64,000 nt of DNA from Prorocentrum cordatum (Eukaryota > Sar > Dinophyceae > Prorocentrales > Prorocentraceae). The position numbers were made by a program, and so were the translations under genes. Below the pieces are notes generated by a model. The model was not told where the DNA came from and made no database searches. It saw only the letters and a program-made list of their open reading frames with translations. This document shows, piece after piece, positions 1 to 10,445 of the stretch. The stretch's first letter is position 1. Each line of letters opens with the position of its first letter. The stretch is taken from positions 842,244-906,243 of the forward strand of contig CAUYUJ010015016.1 of NCBI GenBank assembly GCA_963575745.1. Direction: 5' to 3'.

Positions 1-3000
1 ATCAAGCGCATATGAATCCGTCAGACGCTTGTCATCAGCGTACTCTACGTCTGTGCCGCGAGCAAGAAAGATCGCAGACGGGTGCGCAATATAATATCCC
101 TCAGCAATGAAACAATTAATGAACTCACGAATAATCACAATCACGCGAATGATGCGGAGACCCAACTCAAGGTCTTGAACAAGAATCTCCCAGTTCCATT
201 CAGTGGTCTGCCGCACGTCTTCCGGAACATAATGCGTTACTTCCGTCAGTTGTAACCTTTCAGTCTCGTTTGTGTCCGGGCGATAGCTGGTGTGCTCCAT
301 GACATATTGAGCCGCCACATAAATGGCTCCGTTCTTGGTTAACGTGATGCTCAACGATCTGTCATCGCGACGAGAGTGCACTAGTCCGTTGGCCTGATCG
401 AAATCGATCCTCCCGTCGAGCACCTGCTGGGTATTGGACCCGCAGACAGCGGTGAAATCAAGGGTCATATCTACGTTTCTCTCATGACCTGCCGTCGCGG
501 TTTGACCGGCGGCAGGTGTCACCGAAGTGAGAGGGTGTTTAGAACGCATTTTGTTGCGCCTACTGACGGACTGGGAAGCACGAGGAGGACGTGCTACAAA
601 ATTAGGTGCCCAAGCAACCAGTGGACGTCCACGAGGGCTGGGCCCTGTGGCGTCCATAGCGGTGCCCTGGGTAACGGGCAGCCAGGGTGCTGCTCCCGTT
701 TCTGCGTCGCGCAATGTCCGAAGAGTTGGCGCAAAAGTGTTCGTCGCTTGCGTGCTGTGTTCCCATTCGATCCAACCTTCAATGGGTTCGACGTGCGAGT
801 CAGATGCCTCTGGCCATTCGAAGGCAGCCAGAGCTAGACAAGACAAGGGACGCGCATGCTGGTCAATTTCTGTCGCCCAAAGTAAGGGCCACCACTCAGA
901 GAGCGGCGGGGCCTGAATCCCTTCTCTCGCAACCAAATGTGCAAGCCATTTTATGAATCGCCTCTTCAGAGGTTCGAGATGCTGAAAGAAGGGGCCGTGG
1001 CGCGCCGGCGGCTGGGCCGCGACGTGCTCAGGAACCCAGGCAGGAACGCTACCCGGGCGGCTGTTTCCAAAGGTTTGCCCTGAAGCAGCCAAGATAAGAT
1101 GCTGATTATTCGTTGCCCATTTGCGCTACAGCTTCAGGTTGTTGTTTATGTTGTTCATTACATCCGCCGAAGCTCTCCGCCGTCGTTTTATTCGCTCGCC
1201 AACGCGGCGATCGCGCGCCCAAGGCAGCGTCTCATGATCGACGACATGCAACACAATGCCATTATTCCAAAACGAGTCACGAATGGTCTTGTGTCTGGGT
1301 GACCGAAGCAAATAATCATGGACAACCATGTACTTATATTTTATTGGATTATTGCATGAGGGGTAACGGCCAAAGCCAGTTCGCACCCAATGCAATCCAG
1401 CACAGAGGAACCGACCGTCGTCTCCTATGAGGTCCACTCCTGATTTAAAAACAATTGACCAAGACATTCGCTTTTCGTCGTGATCCCCCCAGTCGCTGAC
1501 TTTGGCAAGAGTGACGGCTTTGTCGATATCAGTGAACCTCGGCACCTCACGGGACACGAGAACCCCGCCCCGGCAGACCCGGCGCGACAAGCGGGTGAGC
1601 ACACGGCCATTGAAAACAAGAGTTAATGGCCAGGGTTCTCGGTGAGTCGGAAGCTGATCCAACAGAAGGACTGTGTCCACTGCGGGCCATGCTCCAATCG
1701 ATGGAGGCTCTCCTGGCTGTGGGTCACTGCCCATGGCATGGTGTGTCTTCACAGGGGCAGGCTCTCCATACCTTCGCTGGCTTAGCCAGGAGGGAAAATG
1801 GTCTGGGCTTTGCATGCTCGGATCCTTCTCGGTCGGAAGAAGCCTCAACAATTCGTAGTCCGCCACGAGGCAAAGCCCCGAGGCGCTCTTTGGGAACTGA
1901 ACTTCTCCGACCATGGAATCCACCAACGTCTCCGTGTCAGTGATATGGAGGAGGGGCCCATGACACCTGGCTAGGCCAGGGTCATACGCACACTCTCTCA
2001 ATTGAAGCAACACAAGTGGAATCTCCCTGGCACGCTCGATAGAAAACAGGAATGGGGCATTTAGTCCTCTCGTCCCCTTGAAGAGGCCAGGCCTTGAAGT
2101 CACGCCACAATTCGTAAACGACCGTCTCCTTGATGCTGGCATCGTTTTCAGGGAGCGCACCACAGTCCCCGGCTGCAACGCGGCTAGGCCGTGCGCAGCA
2201 AGTGCGTATGTTTGGCATTTAAACCCATCCTCGTCCATCTTTTCGACCAGGTCTCCAAAGTAGACCCAGCCTCCCGAGGACCTCGCACAATCAGAACAAT
2301 GTCTCGCGAGATACGTCGCGAAATCACCAATGCGCTTAGCAGGCCCGTCTATTCGACAACTTTGGGGTCGTCAAAAATCCGTGCAGCCTAGGGCCGCCGG
2401 GCTCTCACGGTCAGTGACCCCCGCAACCAATGGGGTCAAGACCTTAAAAGACTGAGGAACAAATCCGCTGGGAACATCATCAGAGTAAAATTCAGCGCGG
2501 AGAGAATCTCGCACCTGTTCAAAAGTGCCCATGTCAACGGAAAGCTCGCCCAATAATGCAAATATGGGATCTTTAACGAGCTCCGCAACGTGTTTGAGCG
2601 TACTAAGAAACTTATTGCGAAGGGCCTCTACCCGAGGGGGTACAGGACCAATAGTGTGGGCCTCTCGAACTCTCCGCTTCAGATCAGTGGGCGTATGATT
2701 AATAATTCGAATGCGTTCTTCCAGCGAAAGATAAAGCTCTTTGCCCCCAAAGTGGCCAGCGTGCCCGACATTATCTCTTGATCGCCCTCGCGGGGCGAAC
2801 CGTCCGTCGGTTCATGCTGCCGCTTATCGGGGGAAGGCGGCAGCCTTGCTCTGTTGAAGATATTGGCAGAGGCTGGGCCAGGTCGATAATGTTCCTCCTC
2901 AGTGGGGATAAGTTCAGGAGCCTCTTGATACGGGAAGTCATTGAGATGGGTAAGATCTGGGCTAACCTCAAGTGAACCCGGTGCGTCTGGGACACCCGGG

Positions 3001-3620
3001 GCTCTGTCCACAGAGAAAGACTCCGCCGCGTCATGTCCACTCGAAGCGACGGCTGGCGGCGGTGCCTTTGCAGTGGGTGCAGCCTCCTCATCGGAAGAGC
3101 TCGGAACATCTTTGGTAGGGGACGATTCGGCAACCTCGTAAGGCGCAGCGTGTGACGCAGTAGCAGCGCCCGAATCGACCATCATCTGGTTTCCCTGCGT
3201 CTGTTTGGCCTCCGCTCTGGCTTGGCCAGGCGGAGGCTTAGGTACGCTCGCCGCCACGGCTGGGCCGGGCGGTGGCGCAGGGGGAGTAGGCAGTCTGTTT
3301 CCACCTGCAACAGATTCGTCTTCAGTGCGAGGCTGTGAACGCTTGCTTTTGGCGGCGATCACCGGGGCAGGAACGAAATTTGGTGACACGCTTCGGATCT
3401 GTTCTACAACAGTGGTTGCAAACTTCTTTCATGAATCCGAGTACATTCCCGGTTCGTGTCTCCCCTTTTTTCTCAGCAACATCGTAGATCCTCTTTGCTG
3501 TGTCAATAAACATTTCCATTTCCAGCCAAATAATCAGGATCTTCGACATCTGGCGGCTGGTCAGCAATAGCACGACGCCATTCCCAGAGGATCCGCTTGC
3601 TTCACCGATGCCTAACGATT
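1..3620 (-). pseudogene. Large decayed coding region, running off the window start
   Basis: I do not recognise this protein. Read on the minus strand, the frame starting near 2811 is open down to the window edge except for two stops, TGA at 2371-2373 and TAG at 1126-1128. After the TAG it stays open for 375 more codons (1125 to 1) with ordinary amino-acid composition, so the TAG is internal. Upstream the frame shifts at about 2760-2810, 3425 and 3520. The section at 2800-3400 is Pro/Ala/Ser/Glu-rich and looks disordered. The section at 3430-3600 has a short helical, acidic stretch (VAEKKGETRTG). The C-terminal half has scattered Cys/His (ARHCSDCARSS) but no known catalytic motif. It is either a degenerate host gene or the unrecognised part of a retroelement. 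Long-read indel errors could explain some shifts but not the substitution-type stops. Confidence 0.6.
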
Positions 3621-3980
3621 AAGCATCCCCGGGCCCGATGCTTAAGGCGAAGCGCGGTGCGTCCAGAATGCACAATGCAGAGCACGCGCATATCCGCGCA
3701 TGCCCAGCGCGCATTTCTAAAGCGCGCAAGCGCTGTTTTATCACGAAATCAATAAACATGGTGTCGGTTGTTTGCTTGTTTTGCGCAGCGCGACGCCAAG
3801 CGGGCATCCGCGCCCCCAAACGCGCTTCGGCCGTCTCGCGGCGGCCACGCAAACGTATCAAACACGTAAGCAATCACTCACACACACGCGCACCCACGCA
3901 CGCACACGCGCGCAATTTTCGAGTGGCGCCCAGCCGTGGATCCCTCGGCGTTGGTTTCAAACGCCACGCGCGCGTCGGCC

Positions 3981-4036
3981 CGCCTTGCTTTGCCCGCCTT
4001 GCTTTGCCCGCCTTGCTTTGCCTGCCTTGCTTTGTC
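3981..4036. repeat. 14-bp tandem repeat, four copies
   Basis: Four head-to-tail copies of cgccttgctttgcc are visible, the last with two changes. The repeat lies in a GC-rich stretch without convincing coding content. Confidence 0.9.
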
Positions 4037-4200
4037 CGCCGCGGCCGTCCGCGCCACGCTGCCGCCTCGGCCACGGCGCGCGTCCGAACGGATTGGTTCG
4101 ACTGGCTGCGTTGTGCGACTGACCGCCGAAAGCGCGGGCCACATGCATGCCGTTCGTTATCGGACCAGCGACTTCGCAACGCCAGCCCCGCAAAACAAAA

Positions 4201-4549
4201 ACTCTCTCCCTCTCCTCCTCATCCCCTTCCTCCTCCTCCTCCTCCTCCTCCTCCTCCTCCTCCTCCTCCTCCTCCGCATCCTCCTCCACCTTCTCCTCCT
4301 CCTTCCCCCTCCTCCTCCTCCCCCTCCTTATCTTACTCCTCCTTCTCTTGTTCCTCCTCCTCCTCCTCCCCTTCCTCCCCCTCCTCCTCCTCCTCCTCAT
4401 TATCCTCCTATTCCTCCTCCTCCTCCTCCTTCCACTCGAGGCACCTAGTCCTCCTCCTCGTTTCTCTCCTCCTCCTCCTCCTTCTCCTCCTCTCCCTCCT
4501 CCTCCAACTCCTCCTCTTCTTCTTCCTCCTCCTCCTCCGTCTTCATCTT
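4201..4549. repeat. TCC/CTC-rich microsatellite
   Basis: An imperfect TCC trinucleotide tract with C-run and TTC interruptions. It reads as poly-Ser, poly-Leu or poly-Pro in three frames and as poly-Glu/Arg/Gly on the other strand. I do not count those reading frames as genes. Confidence 0.95.
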
Positions 4550-4641
4550 CATATGAATCGTCGTGATCATCTTGACGTGTATCCCCATCTCCTCTACGCC
4601 CGTCCGTCGTTTCCCTTCCCCGCCTAACCTCTCCCTTCCCT

Positions 4642-4880
4642 TCCTCCTCCTACTCCTCCCCCCCGCCTCCTTCCTCCTCCTCCTCCTCCTCCTCCTCTCC
4701 TCTCCTCCTCCCTCCTCCTCCTCCCTCCTCCTCCTCCTCCTCCTCCTCCCTCCTCCTCCTCCTCTCCTCCTCCTCGTCCTCGTCCTCCTCCTACTCGTCC
4801 TCCTCCTCCTCCTCCTCCTCCTCCTCCTCCTTCTGTTCTTCCTCCTACTCCTCCTCCTTCTCGTTCACTTCCTCTTCTTC
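4642..4880. repeat. TCC-rich microsatellite, second block
   Basis: A second imperfect TCC tract, separated from the first by about 90 bases of ordinary sequence. The two blocks probably arose from one tract. Confidence 0.95.
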
Positions 4881-4899
4881 CACCTCGGCCCTCCGCCCC

Positions 4900-5740
4900 T
4901 CTTCCCCGCCCGCCCCCCCGCGCTCGCCCTGCCCCCGCTTCCCCTCCCCCGCCCCCACCACATCAGATGCAGGCCCAATGGAGATTGCATCTGTGCCCTT
5001 TGTTTGGGGAGTGTGGATATGGCTTCCAGAGACGGGCTGGACCTTCTCACATATCCAAATCAATGTATCCGTGCGGGTGCCATGGCCGCGCGAGTTCCCA
5101 TGGCCGCGGGACCGACCCAGAACCCGCAGCCTGCCCTCGTACACCTTCAGCGCCTCTAGTGATTCCGACCAGCCCCCCGACGAACTCAGCGAAACCGATT
5201 GAGGACCAACTGGGCTTCTCAACATCCCTCCCTCCAATCTCCGACGATGTGTTTTTGCGCAATCCTCTCCTGGGCCTTTTTTTGGCAAGTGATTAAGTTT
5301 CGATGGTCCTGGGGCCGGGCCCCCGATGCCCGAAGTCGAAAAAAAAAACGCCGGGATTGGGAACAACACATACAGACGGCCCGGATTAGTAGGTCGACCC
5401 TGCCAGATCAGGAGTACCCTTGTGTCCTGTGGTTCGCGACCCACGCTGTCTACATTCCTACGGCGATTTGACCCTCGAAAGGTTCTTGTGCCCTCTCGCG
5501 TGTCCTCTCCAATCAAGCCCGACTGCGTCGTCGGACCATCGACATTTCGAGCCGTTGAGGTGCATTTTGTTAATATTATTCTCCTGCAGTGGTGTTTTGC
5601 TGCCGCCATGGCGGCGACGAGTGAGGTCGACCAGCGCCCAGGGTTCATTGAGTTGATAGTCGAGGCGCTGTGTGATATGGGCGCAGATGAGTTCTCGAAG
5701 CTGGAGCAGACACACGTGCAAGGGCGGAAACAACGCTAGA
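4900..5740. other. Intergenic-type stretch without a supported gene
   Basis: Both strands carry open frames here, including one of 267 codons on the minus strand (4845-5648). None shows a recognisable domain, a repeat family or a clean splice context, and the minus-strand frame runs directly into the repeat tract. I see no gene I can support. Confidence 0.5.
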
Positions 5741-5912
5741 AGAGGAGGTGGAGGAGAAGGAGGAGGAGGAGGAGGAGGAGGAAGGAACGAAAGGACGGGG
5801 GCTGGAATCTCTTGAGGGGCGTGCCGAATTGCCACAAGGGCCAGGGCCGAAGGCGAAGCACGAAACGCGTGAGGACCGTGCCCTCCTCAAAATCCCTTTT
5901 GACCCTTCGAGG

Positions 5913-6448
5913 TGTTGTTCGCCGTCGGCGATCCCAACAAGATATGTGCCAAATATATGATCTTCAATGGCCGGCGGCTCCTCCCAGTGTTGCAGGCCCT
6001 CAAAGGCCGCCAAGTGTCTGCGGACACGTACATCTCAGCCGTGCACAAGTTCGATCTGGCGGGTGAGAAAAAGTTCAACAATCTAGACCCGTCCCAAAGA
6101 GCTGAGATGACGCCAAACATTCCATCCCCGTGGGCTGTCTACGAGGGCTCGGTGCTGCACAGCATGGTCCATTCCCTTCACAGACTGTCGCGGCACAGCC
6201 CCGAATCCAGAAATCAGACGATGTCCGTCCTGAAGTCGTGGTGCCCCGCCCCTGGAGACCCGAAGACCAGGAAACGTTCGCACGAGGAGCCAATGCGAAA
6301 AGGGGAGGTTACGCGTTCACTAAACACAAAGAGGAGAGAGGAGGGAGAGGGGGAGGACGAGGACGAATCGCGAAGGTTACGCACGAGCGGCCCCCGGGGG
6401 GCTGATGCGGAATTCCAGGGGGTGGGTTATGGGGCCCCCAGGAGATGA
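5913..6448 (+). CDS. Possible coding exon, unrecognised protein
   Basis: A 178-codon open frame without an ATG at its start, beginning V-L-F-A-V-G-D-P-N-K. The first ~70 residues look like a folded protein (mixed hydrophobic and charged residues, SADTYISAVHKFDLAGEKKF). The rest is charged and low in complexity (EEGEGEDEDESRR). A GGA-rich tract lies about 120 bases upstream. The frame's beginning, without a start codon, fits an internal exon. No family was recognised, and it could be a chance frame. Confidence 0.3.
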
Positions 6449-6615
6449 CGTCAGAGCTCGTGGAAGCGCCTGTGGTGCCTTCGGATCTCGAGAACACCCT
6501 TGATATTTACGCTAAGTTAGATGTTATGGAGACTGAGTTGCTAGCTTTGAGATGGGACATGGCTTGCACAGCTGCTGGGATCCCAGTGCACGCGGAGAGC
6601 TGTGGCCCCCCATAG
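6445..6615 (+). CDS. Small ORF or terminal exon, 56 residues
   Basis: ATG at 6445 and TAG at 6613-6615. The product is acidic and helix-prone (TLDIYAKLDVMETELLALRW). The sequence gggcccccag just before it could be a splice acceptor, making this the last exon of a gene that includes the frame at 5913-6448. It is short and unrecognised. Confidence 0.25.
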   Translation: MTSELVEAPVVPSDLENTLDIYAKLDVMETELLALRWDMACTAAGIPVHAESCGPP

Positions 6616-6675
6616 TTTCATCAATCTGCCCTTCGCCCTGCCCCCATCACCCCCTTCACTCGGACTTAGATAGCT

Positions 6676-6725
6676 GTGTTGGCACGCCCTTCTCCAGTCT
6701 AGACAGGAGAAGGGCGTGCCAACAC
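6676..6725. repeat. Perfect 20-bp hairpin with 10-base loop
   Basis: The left arm gtgttggcacgcccttctcc (6676-6695) and right arm ggagaagggcgtgccaacac (6706-6725) are exact reverse complements. The loop is agtctagaca. Confidence 0.95.
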
Positions 6726-6747
6726 CGCTTTCTGAGTGACCAACACG

Positions 6748-6799
6748 AGCTGGAGGATGACACAAGGGGCCAGTTGGCCCCTCGTGTCATCCTCCAGCT
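6748..6799. repeat. 25-bp hairpin with 2-base loop
   Basis: The left arm (6748-6772, starting agctggaggatgacac) pairs with the right arm (6775-6799, ending gtgtcatcctccagct) with one mismatch. It begins only 22 bases after the previous hairpin. Confidence 0.92.
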
Positions 6800-7055
6800 T
6801 GTCCTGCTGCCGGTGCTGACCCCCCCCTGCGAGCCAGGGGTTCATGCGCCACCAGTGCCTGGGGGGTCGATCTTCTGATGTCCCAGCGGGCGGTGGATAT
6901 CGGTATCATCGGGCCCTATGGGCCCAGATTCATCGATGTCCATCGCCCGCCGAGGTCACCGAAGATCGGCCCCCCCAGGCGGCGGTGATGCGTACATCCA
7001 TGACTCGAGCCCCCTGCGAGGAGATGGGCTCGCAGGACATCGGCGAGATGCAGGA

Positions 7056-7486
7056 CACGTGTTGTTGCTGTTGTTGGTGTTGTTGGCGTTGTTGTCGGTG
7101 TTGGTGTTGGTGTTAGTGTTGTTGTTGGTGGTGTTGTTAGTGCTATTGTTGTTGTTGTTGATGTTGTTGTCGGTGTTGTTGTTGTGGATGGTGTTGCTGT
7201 TGTTGTTGTGGTTGTTGGTTTTGTTGTTGCTGTTGCTGGTGTGTGTTGTCGTTGGGGTCGTTACTGTTGTTGTTGTTGGTTGTGGTTGTTGTCGTTAGTG
7301 TTGTTGTTGTTGCTGTTGTTGTTGTTGGTGTTGGTGTTGTCGTTGTTGTTGTTAGTGTTAGTGTTAGTGTTAGTGATAGTGTTGTTGTTAGTGTTGTTGT
7401 TGGTGTTGTTGTTGTGGCTGTTGTTGTTGTTGGTGGGGGTGGCGGTGGTGGTGGTGGTGATGTTGTTTTCGTTGTTGTTGTTGTTT
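7056..7486. repeat. GTT-rich microsatellite
   Basis: About 430 bases of GTT with interspersed GGT, GCT and AGTGTT units. It reads as poly-Leu/Val on one strand and Asn/Thr/Gln on the other. These frames are not genes. Confidence 0.95.
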
Positions 7487-7576
7487 CTCCTCCTCCCCCC
7501 CTCCCTCTTTGCAGCGGGGGCCAGCCTGCAGGGGGCCGCCCACGAGATGCCCAACCTTTAGACCCCAGGACGCCCA

Positions 7577-8190
7577 TTGATTTTTGGCGAGGAGCGCCAC
7601 GCTCCACATAGCAAAACCATCGAAACCCAAGACATCCAGGGCACCCTGGAGGCGAGCAGTGCGTTCCTTGGCATGGGTATCCACGCGGGCCCCCCCTGCA
7701 TCCCTGAGAAGGAGGGGGAAGAGGAGGAGAAAAGGAGGAGGAGGAGGAGGAGGAGGAGGAGAAGGAGGAGGGGGAGGAGAAAAAGGAGTCGTCATCAGCT
7801 CGCTCTGGCGTTTTCGCCGACTTCGGAGGCGGAGGAGGACGACGGCGAGGGCGAGGACGAGGGGGAGAAGGAGGAGGAGGAGGAGGAGGAGGAGGAGGAG
7901 GAGGGCCGCCGGCTGGAGGACTCCATCGGCGGCGGGCCCGACACGCAGCAGCCCGACACGCAGCAGCCCGACACGCAGCAGCCCGACACGCAGCAGCCCG
8001 ACGCGAAGCAGCCCGACACGCAGCAGCCCAACACGCAGCAGCCCGACGCGAAGCAGCCCGACGCGCAGCAGCCCGATTCCCTGCAGCCCGACACGCAGCA
8101 GCCCGACGCCCTGCAGCCCGACACGCAGCAGCCCGACCCCCTGGCGCTCGACTCCCAGCAGCCCGACGACAAGCGCCAGCGCGTGGAGGA
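7577..8190 (+). CDS. Possible exon encoding a pentapeptide-repeat, Glu-rich protein
   Basis: The open frame runs to 8488, but the likely coding part ends before a pyrimidine tract at 8196-8262 that finishes in cctcag, a plausible splice acceptor. The product has an Arg-rich and a Glu-rich run encoded by GGA tracts. Then come about 15 copies of a five-residue unit Q-P-D-T-Q (variants QPDAK, QPNTQ, QPDAL, QPDSL), and it ends QPDDKRQRVED. In this frame most repeat variation changes one residue and keeps the frame, which favours this reading over the other two. No family was recognised. The start is unknown, since cag at 7512-7514 could be an acceptor. Confidence 0.35.
7733..7786. repeat. GGA microsatellite
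   Basis: An imperfect GGA/GGAA run. Confidence 0.9.
7856..7904. repeat. GGA microsatellite
   Basis: A GAGGAGG-type run immediately before the 15-bp minisatellite. Confidence 0.9.
7939..8166 (+). repeat. 15-bp coding minisatellite
   Basis: About 15 units of cagcagcccgacacg. Substitutions replace aca by gcg, and cagcag by aagcag or ctgcag. The period is exactly five codons, with no internal frameshift. Confidence 0.93.
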
Positions 8191-8194
8191 TGCT

Positions 8195-8262
8195 CTCCTA
8201 TCTCTGATCCTGCTCCTCATATTCCTTCTCTGCTTCCCTTTCCTTCCTCCCCCTGATCCTCA
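8195..8262 (+). promoter_or_regulatory. Candidate pyrimidine tract and 3' splice site
   Basis: A T/C-rich run (tccttctctgcttccctttc) followed by cctgatcctcag. It is consistent with an intron ending at 8262. The downstream exon was not resolved. Confidence 0.35.
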
Positions 8263-8780
8263 GTGCCGCGCTCGCGGCAACGAGCGCCGCGTTAAACCTT
8301 GGGTCCTGCGCGTGGTTGCAACGATGGAGGTCACCTTGCCTTTTCCCCCTGTCTTTGTGCTCTCTCTCCCCAGGCCCTGTAGTTCGTTCCCCTCTCACCC
8401 CCATCGGGGCAGTGGTGTGGCCGCAGCGAGGGCGTCGACTAATGAATGTGCCCAGGAGGCCTCAGACCCTGGCGGGTTCCTTATCTGATGAGGGCGGTGC
8501 CGATGCCCATGGCCGAACCACAATGTGACTTCAACTGGCTTTCCAGACCCTGGATTCCTAATCAGAAGTTCCCTTATCCCGGGTCCCTGCGGACGGTAGG
8601 AGGGGGTGTGGCGCGTCCAGTCCAACCCAATCCGCTCCTATAAGAAATCAGAGTGTCCGTAAATGCCGCTACTCCAGACTTTTGAGCGTCGCTAAGCCGT
8701 CGCCCCCCATCCTTAAACCCCAGACTTCATCGTGCCTCGGCCCCATCCTTAAAACCCAGGCAGACCCCCAGGGGTGAAAT

Positions 8781-8882
8781 GAAGAGGAGGAGGAGGAGGA
8801 GGAGGAGGAGGAGGAGGAGGAGGAGGAGGAGGAGGAGGAGGAGGAAGAGGAGGTAGAGGAGGAAGAGGAGGAGGAGGAGGAG
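8781..8882. repeat. GGA microsatellite
   Basis: A nearly pure GGA run of about 100 bases. Confidence 0.95.
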
Positions 8883-8979
8883 GACCTTGTTTCAGACCTT
8901 TTGGACCTTTTTGACCAAGCACGGGGCGCGCGCGGGGGGGGGAGAAGGGGGGGAAAAGCGGACCCCGAACGGGGGTGCT

Positions 8980-9086
8980 TAGGTGCAGGCGGGACCCCAC
9001 CTCACCGCCACACCCCCGCACCTCCCACTGGCCAGCTGACCCTCCGCGGGAGGGCCAATTAACCAGCGGAGGCGGGCGGCCCACCG

Positions 9087-9120
<34 letters not shown>

Positions 9121-9570
9121 GGACGCAGCACGCGCACACAACCTCTCAAGGCTACCGCGTTCACGCGCATCGAGGGCAGCTTGCAAAGGCTTAGGCACCC
9201 CTTCTATGCGGGGGTACATGCCTCCCTCGATGCGGCTTCAATTCTCACGGCCCTTGCGGGAGAGGCCCTCGCATCTCGCCGCGAGGTGGCGCCCATCGAC
9301 CGCGGCGTACTTGCCACAGGTGGTGCAGAAACTCAGGAGGTAACGCCCCCACCTCTGGGCGGTGTGAGAGGGGCGCACGTCCCTTCCAGCCGCCAAGCCC
9401 CCGCTACACGCCCCCACGCCAAGGAGAGGGAGGCCGCGGCACCGAGTCTCGGCGGCTTCAATGAGACGTGACACGGGCACCACAATATCACAACTCCTGC
9501 ACCTCCATGAGCCCTCTGCTTGCTCGAAGCTATGGCTGGAGGCCTGCAGCACACGCTGCCTCTTCGAGGG
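8980..9570 (-). pseudogene. LINE C-terminal Cys-rich tail
   Basis: Two frames carry pieces: W-R-C-R-S-C-D (about 9490-9510), F-C-T-T-C-G-K-Y-A (about 9310-9335) and R-H-L-A-A-R-C-E-G. Repeated C-x2-C ... C units of this kind at the C-terminus are typical of dinoflagellate LINEs. The last readable part is GVPKPLQAALDARERG. The ACC microsatellite at 9571-9650 expands inside the frame just upstream as poly-His. Confidence 0.55.
9091..9118. repeat. C homopolymer (28)
   Basis: A run of C. Assembly length is likely uncertain. Confidence 0.95.
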
Positions 9571-9679
9571 TGGTGGTGGTGGTGGTGGTGGTGGTGGTGG
9601 TGGTGGTGGTGGTGGTGGTGGTGGTGGTGGTGGTGGTGGTGGTGGTGGTGGGGGGGTGGGGGGGGGGGGGGGGGGGGGG
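9571..9679. repeat. GGT microsatellite followed by a G run
   Basis: About 27 GGT units, then G-runs broken by two T. On the minus strand it encodes poly-His within the LINE tail. Confidence 0.95.
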
Positions 9680-9689
9680 CTCTACGCTG

Positions 9690-10445
9690 CACAGTGGCCC
9701 GCACTCCCCTCCATGGGTCAGCCTCCGCAGCAAGGGCCAAGGCGGCGCGCCTCGCACGAGCTCGAACCAGGGTGCCAATCGCATCCCAGTGGTCAGTCTG
9801 AGGCTCGCCCCCTTCCACCGAAACCGCCCACCCTCTCTCCGCCGCAGCGCCCGCCCCCTCATCGGCCATGGCGTTGCCCTGAATTAGGTAAGGGTCGATC
9901 GGCTCGCTTGGAGAGGTGGCTTCGTCCATATGCGAACGGGTCCATCTCAGGTTCACCTCCGACGACCGAGCCTGGAGTGCCACCCGAATTCGAGACCACA
10001 AATCTTAATTTGAACCGTTCTTCTGGAATTGCCGACCCTTCCCCCATGCTTTCATGAGGGGCTCGTGGTCGGTAACAAACAGAGGCCTCTCGGGGACATG
10101 CTCAAGTGCGATGGCAAACGCGAGCAGCTCCGCTCGAGGGACCGTTTGACGCTGCCCCCCGACAGGAGTCGAAAAATCCCCATGCAAGCCTCCAGCCCCC
10201 TTGGCCGCCAGGCTGCATAGCGACCACAGCCGTGCCACACCTTCGCCCACGTGGGCCCGCACTGCGCCCCCCCCCGATCCGTCGCCGAAAACCACCGCAC
10301 TCCCAAAGTTGGGACGCGGTTCAACCTCGGAAATCGGGAGCGGCCCCAGGGACAGAAGGTTTTCTTCCGGAAAAACCGAGAGATGGGTGTAGCTCTTAAG
10401 CGGAATTCCCCGGAGCCACAAAACTGGGCAACTCTCCCACTGCAC
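9690..10445 (-). pseudogene. LINE RNase H domain
   Basis: The catalytic acidic residues expected for RNase H are all present in order: FGDGSGG (about 10280), PRAELLAF (about 10130), VTDHEPL (about 10060), RSHMDE (about 9920) and AMADEGA (about 9860). The domain is split by in-frame TAA 10005-10007. The residues on both sides still align with an unbroken domain, so the stop is a substitution. Confidence 0.8.

Noticed and set aside
3934-3960. Resemblance to the start of 5.8S rRNA (cgtggatccctcggcg)
   Set aside because: The match stops after about 15 bases and no rRNA structure follows.
4845-5648. 267-codon minus-strand ORF
   Set aside because: No domain, runs into the GGA/TCC tract, and composition does not favour this frame over the others.
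9333-9700. Poly-His protein
   Set aside because: It is the GGT/ACC microsatellite read through the LINE tail, not a His-rich domain.
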